Below, piece after piece: positions 1 to 7,210 of a DNA stretch of 39,593 nt (its first letter is position 1; each line of letters begins with the position of its first letter). Origin of the DNA: Pseudomonadota bacterium. Lineage in GTDB: Bacteria > Myxococcota_A > Polyangia > Polyangiales > Polyangiaceae. The stretch covers positions 1-39,593 of the forward strand of contig JAEYYX010000079.1 of the NCBI GenBank assembly GCA_023428245.1. Reading direction: 5' to 3'. A model generated the notes under the pieces. That model searched no databases. It was not told where the DNA came from and saw only the letters and a program-made list of their open reading frames with translations. The position numbers were made by a program, and so were the translations under genes.

Positions 1-72
1 CAGCGACCGCGCCGCCCGCAGCGACCGCGCCGCCCGCAGCGACCGCGCCGCCCGCAGCGACCGCGCCGCCCG
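1..72. repeat. 18-bp tandem repeat, four perfect copies
   Basis: The unit cagcgaccgcgccgcccg occurs four times in perfect head-to-tail register from the first base of the window. It probably continues to the left. On the minus strand each unit adds the six residues GGAVAA to the lipoprotein linker. Because 18 is a multiple of three, copy-number change would alter linker length without breaking the frame. Confidence 0.95.
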
Positions 73-175
73 AGCCTTGCATCCCGTCCGCGTCCGAGCT
101 CTCGCCACTACAAGCAAACGCCATCAGAGCGGCCGAAGCCACCGTCACCGGAACCAACCGAATTAGTTTAGCCAT
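1..175 (-). CDS. Secreted lipoprotein, N-terminal fragment (cut by window start)
   Basis: Only about 58 residues are visible; the gene runs off the left edge. The ATG at 175-173 is followed by a short basic n-region, a hydrophobic core and a lipobox ending LMAFAC, so the product should be a lipid-anchored exported protein. A GGAG lies about ten bases upstream of the start. After the Cys comes a Ser/Asp-rich stretch and then repeats of GGAVAA encoded by an 18-bp tandem repeat. This Gly/Ala linker type is common in Myxococcota surface lipoproteins, where it usually precedes an enzymatic or binding domain. That domain lies outside the window, so no function can be given. Confidence 0.75.
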   Translation of the reverse strand, partial: MAKLIRLVPVTVASAALMAFACSGESSDADGMQGSGGAVAAGGAVAAGGAVAAGGAVA

Positions 176-317
176 TCTTCATCATCTCCAAGTCAATCAA
201 GCGCCCCGAGGTCGCCTCCTGCTTCCCTGAGGGCCAAGAGACTAGCTCAGCGCGCTAGCGGTGACCACAGTCAAAAGCAAAGCGCTTCCTCACGCTTCTC
301 GGAATCGCTTCGGATCC

Positions 318-1499
318 TCACAATCGAAACCAAGGACCAACACTGAGAGTGTAACTGGGGCGGCCCCATACGCTCTCCTCGCCGCCAACGATGAGACGCG
401 GTGCGTCTCCATAGAGATGAAGCCACCCCGTCGCGAAAACGCCCACTGAATCCCCGAACCAATAGCCAAGCCCCGCCCCCAAATCGGCGGCGGGCGAGAC
501 ATGGGCGCCGCGCTCGAGAAGCTCGGATCCATTCATCGTCTGAACTGCGTCGAGCGCGACAGTCCGCATCGAGCCCCCTAGGCCCACCTGACAAGAGAAG
601 GGCCTTTCGCAGAACGCAAGCTGGCCTCGCACACCAAATCCATATTCATGGATCGAGATGCGAGAAGTTTCGGCTTCCCATACAGGACCGAGGAGCGCGA
701 CGTCAGCGACAAGCCCCACCCCCACATAGTTCCACCAAAAGTCGAGAGAAGCTCCGAAGCCCAAGCCGACGCCTTGTTCCCCACCCGCAAGCTCCGGACC
801 GAAACCAATCACCGTCGCCAAACGTCCCTCCCGAGCAACGGGACGTCGAGGTGCGCCTGACCGCCCCTGATAGTGCCCGGCGCGATCCGCCTCGAGCACG
901 GGGGCTCGTTTCGGCTCGGGCGCCGGCCCACTCGGCTCGACCTTTTCTGGTGGCGGGGTCATAGGCCGAGCACTCGCGAACTCTGCGAGCGGACGCGACA
1001 CAACTCCCTGGTTCGCTACAATGGCCTCGAGGACCGCCGCACGCAGTCCGTCCACTGCTCGAATTGCGATCACCTCCGCTCGTGCATCAGTCTTGTTCGT
1101 CAGATCGACAACTTGGCTGAGCGGAAGATGAGCCTCGCTGACCTGAGCCCAAATCGTCAACACATTCCCCGTCACCTCGAGGCTAATGGTCGCCGAGCCG
1201 CCGGGACATTCGCCCGTCTCACCGCCTTCGCCCTCTCCCTCGCCCCCTCCGACGACCTCGAAGCCGACGGCCTGGAGTTCAGCTCGCACGCGAACGCTCG
1301 ACTCCTGAAGTAGCCCGGGCCCGTGTGCTCCCGGACCGATCAGGCAAACTGTTGCTTGGTCACCCTCCGCTCGCGCGCCCGCGCCCCAAAAAAGGAGAGC
1401 AGAAACAAGACTCAAAAAAGGGCCCCAGTTCGGTCTTCGATACCGCCCCCATGCCCCAGCAGGCTTCTCACGTTGATCCGCTGCGTTCAGTGGGCGCAT
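318..1499 (-). CDS. Outer-membrane beta-barrel protein, last gene of the sigma/FecR operon
   Basis: This 393-residue exported protein has a long basic N-terminus (residues 1-28), a hydrophobic signal core near 29-43 and a likely signal peptidase cut after an ARA motif. Next comes a small soluble domain (about 50-170) with a Gly/Glu-rich insert, then a Pro-rich linker (about 175-215). The C-terminal part (about 225-393) has alternating aromatic and Gly-rich strands, typical of a small outer-membrane barrel, and ends in FRL. It starts 15 bases after the FecR-like gene, so the two are probably co-transcribed. I do not recognise a named family. By context it could be the surface component sensed by, or produced under, the sigma/FecR pair. 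Sequence alone does not show the ligand. Confidence 0.7.
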   Translation of the reverse strand: MRPLNAADQREKPAGAWGRYRRPNWGPFLSLVSALLFWGAGARAEGDQATVCLIGPGAHGPGLLQESSVRVRAELQAVGFEVVGGGEGEGEGGETGECPGGSATISLEVTGNVLTIWAQVSEAHLPLSQVVDLTNKTDARAEVIAIRAVDGLRAAVLEAIVANQGVVSRPLAEFASARPMTPPPEKVEPSGPAPEPKRAPVLEADRAGHYQGRSGAPRRPVAREGRLATVIGFGPELAGGEQGVGLGFGASLDFWWNYVGVGLVADVALLGPVWEAETSRISIHEYGFGVRGQLAFCERPFSCQVGLGGSMRTVALDAVQTMNGSELLERGAHVSPAADLGAGLGYWFGDSVGVFATGWLHLYGDAPRLIVGGEESVWGRPSYTLSVGPWFRL

Positions 1500-1514
1500 C
1501 TCACGAGACGCGCT

Positions 1515-2837
1515 CTAGCGGTGAAGCGAGCCAGAGCCTTCGGCCTGCTCCGTCAGAGACACAGCGGCGGCTCGGTAAGGACCACTCGGGAACCGCGCCA
1601 AGTACTGGCGAGCCAAAGACTTCGCGAGCGAAAGATCGCCGCTCTTCTGGGCGAGGGCCATGCGCCGGCCCAGAGCCTCCGCGACGTAACTCCCCCCCGG
1701 ACGCGATTTGACATAAATATCATATTCGCGTGCCGCTTTCTGAGATTCGCCGTTTGCCTCAGCAATACGCCCCAGGAAGAAGTGCGCGTTCCGAGCGGCG
1801 GCGCTCGCCGGATGCGATTGAACGAGAGAGCGGAGGACACGCACCCCGAGATCTCCTCGGCCCACGTAACGCGCGGCATGCGCCAGCTCAGCGAGCTCAT
1901 CTGGAGATTTCGTGGACAGCACGGCGCTCAGGCCGCGGGTCTCAGCGTCCTTCACGATCTCTGCAAAGCGCGCCTGCTTGGCGAGAGCTCGATAGCTCGG
2001 GGCCGCTGGGCGATGCGCTGGGGCGACGTTCGCTGAGTTCGCGTCGACATGTGCGTTTTCTGTCGCAGGTCCCTGGTCGGGCACGTCAGACGCGGTGACC
2101 GGCTGCACTGGGTCGGCGAGCCGCGGGGGGCCAGCTTTCTCGGCTTTGGCAGGACTGCCGAGAAGGGACAGTTTTTGGCCACCGAGCACGCGCCCGAGCG
2201 GGCCCTTAGGTCCACGGACCTCAACAGAGCCCTCTTGCATCTCGAGCAGACCGCTGCCTTGGCTCGGGTCGAAGCTCAAGTCAAATTCCGTACCTGTCAC
2301 AAAGACTTCATATTCGCCTGCTCGGAAGCGGTAGTCGGTGTCTTCGTGGTGCACGATGTTCGCATGGACTCGGCCCCGATCGATCGCAAACCGGACTTTC
2401 CCAAAGTCGACGACTTCCAAGTTCACGCTCGTGTTTGGAGCGAGCAAGACGGTGCTCTTGTCGGAGAAGGACACCAAGAGTGGTTCGTCCTCCGTCGCCC
2501 AGCGATGGGATCCGTGGTCGTCGACCAAGGCCCCACTGTGAGCGGTAACAACGTAGGTCAGATCATGGGCATCCGAGGCCGTCTCATAGAACGCAAAGGC
2601 CAACGTAGCAGCAGCGGCCACGGCCACAGGCGCAGCCCACCTCGCCCAACGGGGCACCCGCGAGGCAGAGCGCTCTACCGCTCGGAGTCCCGTGCGCCGC
2701 TCGACGATTTGGGAGAAGACCCTCTCCTTGTCGACGCGCTCCCCGGACGTGAGGTAGTCGTCCATGAGAGAGCGGAAGCCCCTACCGAGCTCCGCATCTC
2801 CGAGCGAACGCGCCGTAGCCTTCCTCTCGGAGGACAT
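1515..2837 (-). CDS. FecR-domain transmembrane anti-sigma/sensor protein with TPR-like C-terminus
   Basis: About 440 residues. Residues 1-65 look cytoplasmic and could hold the sigma-binding part. One membrane helix lies near 67-86. A FecR domain follows (about 95-225), recognisable by the VTGTEFDL stretch, the LEMQEGSVEVRG strand and a GGQKL end. After a Pro/Ala linker the C-terminus (about 310-435) is helical with TPR-like spacing. I chose ATG 2837 over the overlapping GTG 2840 because it sits six bases after a strong AGGAGGT and forms a TGATG junction with the sigma gene. FecR-type proteins relay envelope signals to a partner ECF sigma factor, and the adjacency here supports that. There is no N-terminal TonB-receptor partner in view, so this is not a classic iron-citrate system. 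Confidence 0.8.
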   Translation of the reverse strand: MSSERKATARSLGDAELGRGFRSLMDDYLTSGERVDKERVFSQIVERRTGLRAVERSASRVPRWARWAAPVAVAAAATLAFAFYETASDAHDLTYVVTAHSGALVDDHGSHRWATEDEPLLVSFSDKSTVLLAPNTSVNLEVVDFGKVRFAIDRGRVHANIVHHEDTDYRFRAGEYEVFVTGTEFDLSFDPSQGSGLLEMQEGSVEVRGPKGPLGRVLGGQKLSLLGSPAKAEKAGPPRLADPVQPVTASDVPDQGPATENAHVDANSANVAPAHRPAAPSYRALAKQARFAEIVKDAETRGLSAVLSTKSPDELAELAHAARYVGRGDLGVRVLRSLVQSHPASAAARNAHFFLGRIAEANGESQKAAREYDIYVKSRPGGSYVAEALGRRMALAQKSGDLSLAKSLARQYLARFPSGPYRAAAVSLTEQAEGSGSLHR

Positions 2838-3529
2838 CACAAGACCTCCTTCAGAGAGCCATCCTCGGCGGAGAATGTGTCGTCCCGTTCTCCCTTGTCG
2901 CGGACATAGTCCGAGAGAAGCGGGTTCTGGGAGACCCGCCGAAGGAGCCGTTCGTTCGCGCGCCTTAGGCGACGTTTGACGGTAGATAGGGACATCTCGA
3001 GAGCCTGAGCCACGTCTTCGAGATTCATGTCTTCGAGGACATGGAGGGCAAAGACAAGGTGATCATCTGGATTCAGCGTGGACAGGATGCGGCTCAAGTG
3101 CAAGAGGGCAACTTTGGCCTTGGGGTCGTCCGTGCTCGGGACCCGGTCGACAGCGCGCTTTTCCTCCTCCACGAGAGAAAAGAAGCGCCGACGTCGCCTA
3201 CGCCGTAGCTCGCGCCGCACCACGTTCATCGTGATCGAAACGACATAGCTGCGGACTCGGGTCGGAGTTCGGATATTCGACGCGCTTTCAAAAAAACCGA
3301 CAAAGACGTCCGCGATCAGGTCCTCGGCGTCCGCCATCGGTCCCAAAGAGCGAATGATGAGCCCTTTGACCAAGGGGAAATACTGATCGTACGCGAGCCG
3401 CTGCCAGGCCGTTCCCCCCTCCTGGATCATCTCGAAAAGGCGCGCATCAGCCGAATCTCCCAGGCTCGGCGAAGTGGGCACCGGTCTCAAGTGAGCCGGG
3501 CGGGGGTTTTGGGTCGAGAGATCGCGCAC
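2837..3529 (-). CDS. ECF-type RNA polymerase sigma factor
   Basis: From the GTG at 3529 the product is 230 residues. Region 2 (about 45-115) contains MADAEDLIADVFVGFF, the core-binding/-10 helix pattern of ECF factors, followed by a very basic run of arginines. Region 4 (about 145-200) holds the helix-turn-helix EDVAQALEMSLSTVKRRLRR. It overlaps the FecR-like gene by one base (TGATG), with the ribosome site inside its own last codons, so the two are translationally coupled. A TTG at 3616 in the same frame would lengthen the N-terminus and leave only 21 bases to the divergent gene. I prefer 3529 because it leaves room for a promoter, but the start is uncertain. Likely role: activator of an envelope-responsive regulon. 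Confidence 0.85.
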   Translation of the reverse strand: MRDLSTQNPRPAHLRPVPTSPSLGDSADARLFEMIQEGGTAWQRLAYDQYFPLVKGLIIRSLGPMADAEDLIADVFVGFFESASNIRTPTRVRSYVVSITMNVVRRELRRRRRRRFFSLVEEEKRAVDRVPSTDDPKAKVALLHLSRILSTLNPDDHLVFALHVLEDMNLEDVAQALEMSLSTVKRRLRRANERLLRRVSQNPLLSDYVRDKGERDDTFSAEDGSLKEVL

Positions 3530-3603
3530 GGATGTTTCTTCACAGTCGAAAATGGAGGCCTCGCGTACATCAAGCGCGATCGCGGTCGTGCGGTCAAGCA
3601 GTG

Positions 3604-3629
3604 GGAACGTTCTCAATTACGGCTATAGT
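3604..3629 (+). promoter_or_regulatory. Candidate ECF-type promoter for the lipoprotein/GH8 pair
   Basis: GGAAC at 3604-3608, the classic -35 core for many ECF sigma factors, is followed after 15 bases by TATAGT at 3624-3629. The downstream ATG is at 3638, so a transcript from here would be nearly leaderless. The GAACGTTC around the -35 is itself palindromic. The spacing is slightly short and the assignment is tentative. Confidence 0.3.
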
Positions 3630-3637
3630 AACCGCAA

Positions 3638-4354
3638 ATGCCACGCCAAGTCAGAATCGCCGCTTTAATTCCAGCGGCGCTAACGATCTTTGCCTGCGGC
3701 GAAACCCCGTTCTTATTCTTCGAGACGACCCCGCCCGTCACTCAGCCGACCGGAGGACAAGAGGGATCGGGGGGTGAGCCGTGCGGAGAGAGCTGCGGCA
3801 GTGGTGGAATCATCACCGCGCCGAGTGGCGGTATGGGCGGGGACGCTTCGGGTTCCGGTGCGGCGCCTTCAGGCGATGGCGGAGCTCCTGCCGAGCCGAT
3901 GGAGCAATGCCTGATTCCGGGCACGACGACCAAGGTCGAACGACTCCAGGTCATCGACAATGGCCTCTGTGTCAGTCGGGGGACTTACCAAACTCTGCTC
4001 GGAGAACCCTCCTATACCATTTCGCTCACCGACTGCAGCGCCACCCCCAAGCAGCTTTGGGTCCTGACTGAGCTCAGCGAGGGGGTCCTCGAGGTGCGCA
4101 ACTACTCGGTCGATTTGAATCTCGACGTACAATACGCGGCGGTTGTGCCCTGGACGCCGATCGACTTATACGATCCCCATCGATTCCAGAATCAACTTTT
4201 CGTGGTCGCGGACAATCCAGACGGCAGCTTCAAGATGTCGCCCCAAAACGCGCTGGCCCAATGTCTGAGCGCGTGGGATGGATCCTTGGTCCTTCGAAAC
4301 TGTGACCCGAACTACCTCGGGCAGTCGTTTCGGCGGCTCGAATGCGAGGAATGA
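3638..4354 (+). CDS. Exported lipoprotein with ricin-B-like (beta-trefoil) domain
   Basis: 238 residues. A signal sequence ends in a lipobox (TIFAC, Cys at residue 20). A Gly/Ser/Ala/Pro linker follows (about 35-90), then a Cys-containing domain (about 95-238). That domain has KQLWVL and CLSAWDGSLVLRNCD stretches reminiscent of ricin-type lectin repeats (QxW-like, C-L...N-C pattern). Such domains usually bind carbohydrate. It is divergent from the ECF sigma gene and one base upstream of a GH8 glycanase, so a role in attaching the glycanase to polysaccharide or to the cell surface is plausible. The lectin call rests on pattern similarity and is moderate. Confidence 0.65.
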   Translation: MPRQVRIAALIPAALTIFACGETPFLFFETTPPVTQPTGGQEGSGGEPCGESCGSGGIITAPSGGMGGDASGSGAAPSGDGGAPAEPMEQCLIPGTTTKVERLQVIDNGLCVSRGTYQTLLGEPSYTISLTDCSATPKQLWVLTELSEGVLEVRNYSVDLNLDVQYAAVVPWTPIDLYDPHRFQNQLFVVADNPDGSFKMSPQNALAQCLSAWDGSLVLRNCDPNYLGQSFRRLECEE

Positions 4355-4355
4355 A

Positions 4356-5504
4356 GTGAGCCGTTTCCCTCTTCAATCGATTCGACAAAGACCCCGAGCC
4401 CTCACCCCGAAAGATGCCGACGTCGCTGACGTGCGCGCGGCGTTCTTGCGCTACCGGAGCGAAATCCTCACCCGCGAGGGTGCGCGCGGATTCATTCGCG
4501 CTCGCCGTCCAGACACGCCGGATGGTGTCCCGAATTCGACTGTCTCTGAAGGCATCGCCTACGGCATGATCATCGCCGTCTACATGGACGAACAGCCGCT
4601 CTTCGACGACCTGTTCCAATACTCCCAGTGCTTCTTGAACCAACAAGGCTTGATGGATTGGTACATCTCGCCGGACGGCGAGATGCGCCTCGGAGTCGGT
4701 GGCGCCTCTGACTCAGACGAGGACATCGCTTTCGCCTTGATCATGGCGGACCGCGCCTGGGGCGGTCGGGGTTCGCTCACGGAATCCTACCTGACCCACG
4801 CCCGGCAGCAGATCGCGCGCCTCTGGGAGTTCGAAGTCGATCACAATCGTTATCCCCACATGTTTCTGCCCGGGGACGACTGGCGCGGGAAGAATGTGTT
4901 CAACCCCTCCTACTTTGCGCCTCATGAATATCGCCTCTTCGGCGAAGTCTCAGGCAACGTCCGCGGCTGGGAGCAGGTGACAGACAGGGGCTACGAGATC
5001 CTCGAGCGCTGCCAGATCGGGTCGGAAGAAGAGAAGAACGGACTGGTTCCGGCCTGGTGCGACTGGGACGGGAGACCCGTCGAAGCCTTCCCGGGGGCCA
5101 TGATGAATCACCAATACGACTCCGCGCGTACCCCCTTCCGCATCGCCCAGGACTACTTCGAAAACGGCGATGAGCGAGCGCTTCGTTACCTCAAACGTAT
5201 CAGCCGCTTCTACGTGGGCGTCGGCGCGGACCAGATCGTCGACGGCTACGAGCTCGACGGCACCCCAGCGCCGGATCCGAACGCAAAGCGCCCGAACCCC
5301 GGCTCGGCGGTCTTCGTGGGCCCCGCTGCAGTCGCGGCGAGCCATGACCCGGCGAACCAGGACTTCGTGGACGCCTGTTATCGCCGGATTCGAAAGGGCG
5401 ATCTGCTCGCCCGCAGCCGTTACTACAATCACTCCTGGACCGTCCTGTCCCTGCTCATGCTGACCGGGAACTTCTGGAATTTCCCAGCCCCGGCGACGGA
5501 CTGA
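4356..5504 (+). CDS. Glycoside hydrolase family 8 (endoglucanase/BcsZ-like) without visible signal peptide
   Basis: From GTG 4356 the protein is 382 residues and almost entirely GH8 domain. TVSEGIAYGM (Glu65, the expected catalytic acid) and GGASDSDEDIAFALIMADRAW (Asp119/121/123 region) match the family signatures, and the C-terminal SRYYNHSWTVLSLLMLTG also fits. GH8 enzymes are inverting hydrolases of cellulose, chitosan, xylan or lichenan, and the substrate cannot be told here. The GTG lies one base after the stop of the lectin-like lipoprotein, with AGGA just upstream. An in-frame ATG at 4278 inside the upstream gene adds 26 residues but no signal peptide. GH8 proteins are normally exported, so the missing signal is odd and suggests either a frameshift joining the two genes or an unusual export route. 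Confidence 0.85.
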   Translation: MSRFPLQSIRQRPRALTPKDADVADVRAAFLRYRSEILTREGARGFIRARRPDTPDGVPNSTVSEGIAYGMIIAVYMDEQPLFDDLFQYSQCFLNQQGLMDWYISPDGEMRLGVGGASDSDEDIAFALIMADRAWGGRGSLTESYLTHARQQIARLWEFEVDHNRYPHMFLPGDDWRGKNVFNPSYFAPHEYRLFGEVSGNVRGWEQVTDRGYEILERCQIGSEEEKNGLVPAWCDWDGRPVEAFPGAMMNHQYDSARTPFRIAQDYFENGDERALRYLKRISRFYVGVGADQIVDGYELDGTPAPDPNAKRPNPGSAVFVGPAAVAASHDPANQDFVDACYRRIRKGDLLARSRYYNHSWTVLSLLMLTGNFWNFPAPATD

Positions 5505-5620
5505 GCAGAAAATCCGCCCCTTTACCGGTTCCCGGGGCTTCGTCCGCCCCGGCCGCCCCCGGACTCGAGTCGACGCCGAGCCGAAGCCTGCCGGAAACTC
5601 GCAACGGGCAGAACAGAGGT

Positions 5621-7027
5621 GTGGGTGCAGAGCCAGCGTTCCCCGCCACGCCTCCTTCCGAACGATCGGTCGATGTCGACGCCCCCCTCGGCATGTCCGG
5701 GCGCATCACCCGCGCCGACGTCGCTATCCAAGACCTCGGCGCGTGCCGTTACCCCTCCCCCGTCGCAGCGCATCTCGGCGACCGGGCCATGCTTTTCGTG
5801 GGGGCTGCCGACAAAGTGCTCGTCAATGACTGCCTCTCGGACCTGAGCTCTTACCACGGAGACGTCAATCGACTCCCTGCCTTCGAGCTCGCGGGCCCGC
5901 GAAACCAGATCTTCTTCGATCCCCGCACGACCCGCGCTGGGATCGTGACCTGTGGCGGACTCTGTCCGGGCCTAAACAACGTGGTCCGAGGCATCGTCTT
6001 CGAGCTCTGGTTTGGCTACGGCGTGAAGAAGATCCAAGGCTTCCGCTATGGCTACGAAGGACTGGTCCCGAGCGGTCGACCTCCTATCCCTCTCACCCCC
6101 GAGGTCGTCGACGCCATCCACCACCAGGGCGGAACGCTCCTTGGCTCCTCCCGCGGCGACCAAGACCCAAGCGTCATGGTCGACACCCTCGAAGCTTACG
6201 GCATCGATGTGCTGTTCGTGATCGGAGGTGACGGAACCATTCGCGGCGCCATGAGCATCGTCGAAGAATGCAAGCGGCGCGGCTCAAAGATTGCCGTCGT
6301 CGGCATTCCGAAGACCATCGACAATGACATCCACTTCATCGACCGAAGCTTCGGCTTCGAGAGCGCCTACTCGGCCTCCGTGGAGGTGATTCGGAGCGCA
6401 AAGGTTGAGGCCCTTTGCGCTCGGGACGGGATCGGTCTCGTGAAGCTCATGGGGCGCCACAGCGGATTTGTGGCGTGCCACGCGGCGCTCGCCTCGACAG
6501 ACGTCGATCTCGTCTTGATCCCAGAAGCTCCGTTGGTCCTGGGCGGGCCTCGCGGGATCCTCGCTTACGTCGAACGCATTTTGGACCGCCAGGGGCACGC
6601 GGTGATCGTCGTCGCCGAAGGAGCCGGACAAGATCTCTTCCAGGCGGGCGACGAGGCGCGTGACAAGAGCGGAAACGTCAAACTCAAAGACATCGGGGTC
6701 TTTCTCCGGGACGAATTGGCGCGCCATTTCCGAGAAGGCGGACGTGAGACGACGCTCAAGTATATCGACCCGAGCTATCAAATCCGGAGCGTCCCAGCCT
6801 CTCCTTCCGATAGCGTCTATTGCTGGAACATGGCACGGAACGCCGCCCACGCTGCCATGGCAGGAAATACGGAGATGCTCATCGGACGCTGGCACGGCCG
6901 TTTCGTCCACGTCCCGATGCCACTCGCGACGCGCAGTCAGAAGCACGTCCTGCCCGGCGAAGACCTCTGGCTCAGCGTGGTCGAGTCCACCGGACAGCCC
7001 CGCCTGTTCGGGGAGAATCGGCTTTGA
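5621..7027 (+). CDS. 6-phosphofructokinase, ATP-type, plant/trypanosome-like long clade
   Basis: 468 residues from GTG 5621; an in-frame ATG at 5693 would remove 24 poorly conserved residues. The kinase core begins near residue 105 (AGIVTCGGLCPGLNNVV). The phosphoryl-donor motif is GGDGT (202-206), where the Gly favours ATP; pyrophosphate enzymes have Asp. The catalytic loop is PKTIDND (230-236), with Lys instead of the Gly of E. coli PfkA. GGDG plus PKTIDND is the combination known from ATP-dependent plant and trypanosome-type enzymes. MGRHSGF further on is the fructose-6-phosphate-binding motif. It should catalyse the committed step of glycolysis in the cytoplasm. It stands alone, with no glycolytic neighbours, and the allosteric properties cannot be read from sequence. 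Confidence 0.88.
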   Translation: MGAEPAFPATPPSERSVDVDAPLGMSGRITRADVAIQDLGACRYPSPVAAHLGDRAMLFVGAADKVLVNDCLSDLSSYHGDVNRLPAFELAGPRNQIFFDPRTTRAGIVTCGGLCPGLNNVVRGIVFELWFGYGVKKIQGFRYGYEGLVPSGRPPIPLTPEVVDAIHHQGGTLLGSSRGDQDPSVMVDTLEAYGIDVLFVIGGDGTIRGAMSIVEECKRRGSKIAVVGIPKTIDNDIHFIDRSFGFESAYSASVEVIRSAKVEALCARDGIGLVKLMGRHSGFVACHAALASTDVDLVLIPEAPLVLGGPRGILAYVERILDRQGHAVIVVAEGAGQDLFQAGDEARDKSGNVKLKDIGVFLRDELARHFREGGRETTLKYIDPSYQIRSVPASPSDSVYCWNMARNAAHAAMAGNTEMLIGRWHGRFVHVPMPLATRSQKHVLPGEDLWLSVVESTGQPRLFGENRL

Positions 7028-7210
7028 AAAATCAAGGACTTTCGGAGCTCTTCGCCGCGAGGCCCTGACGGGCTATTTGCGCGTCACAGGATCGTCACCT
7101 ATGCGTAGCCAATCGTCGCAGAATGTCGTGTCGAACGTTCATTGCCAGCCGAAGCTCGTCGTTATGCATTTTCTCCTTCTCTGGCGCCTTGCGCGCACTA
7201 TGGTGAACGC

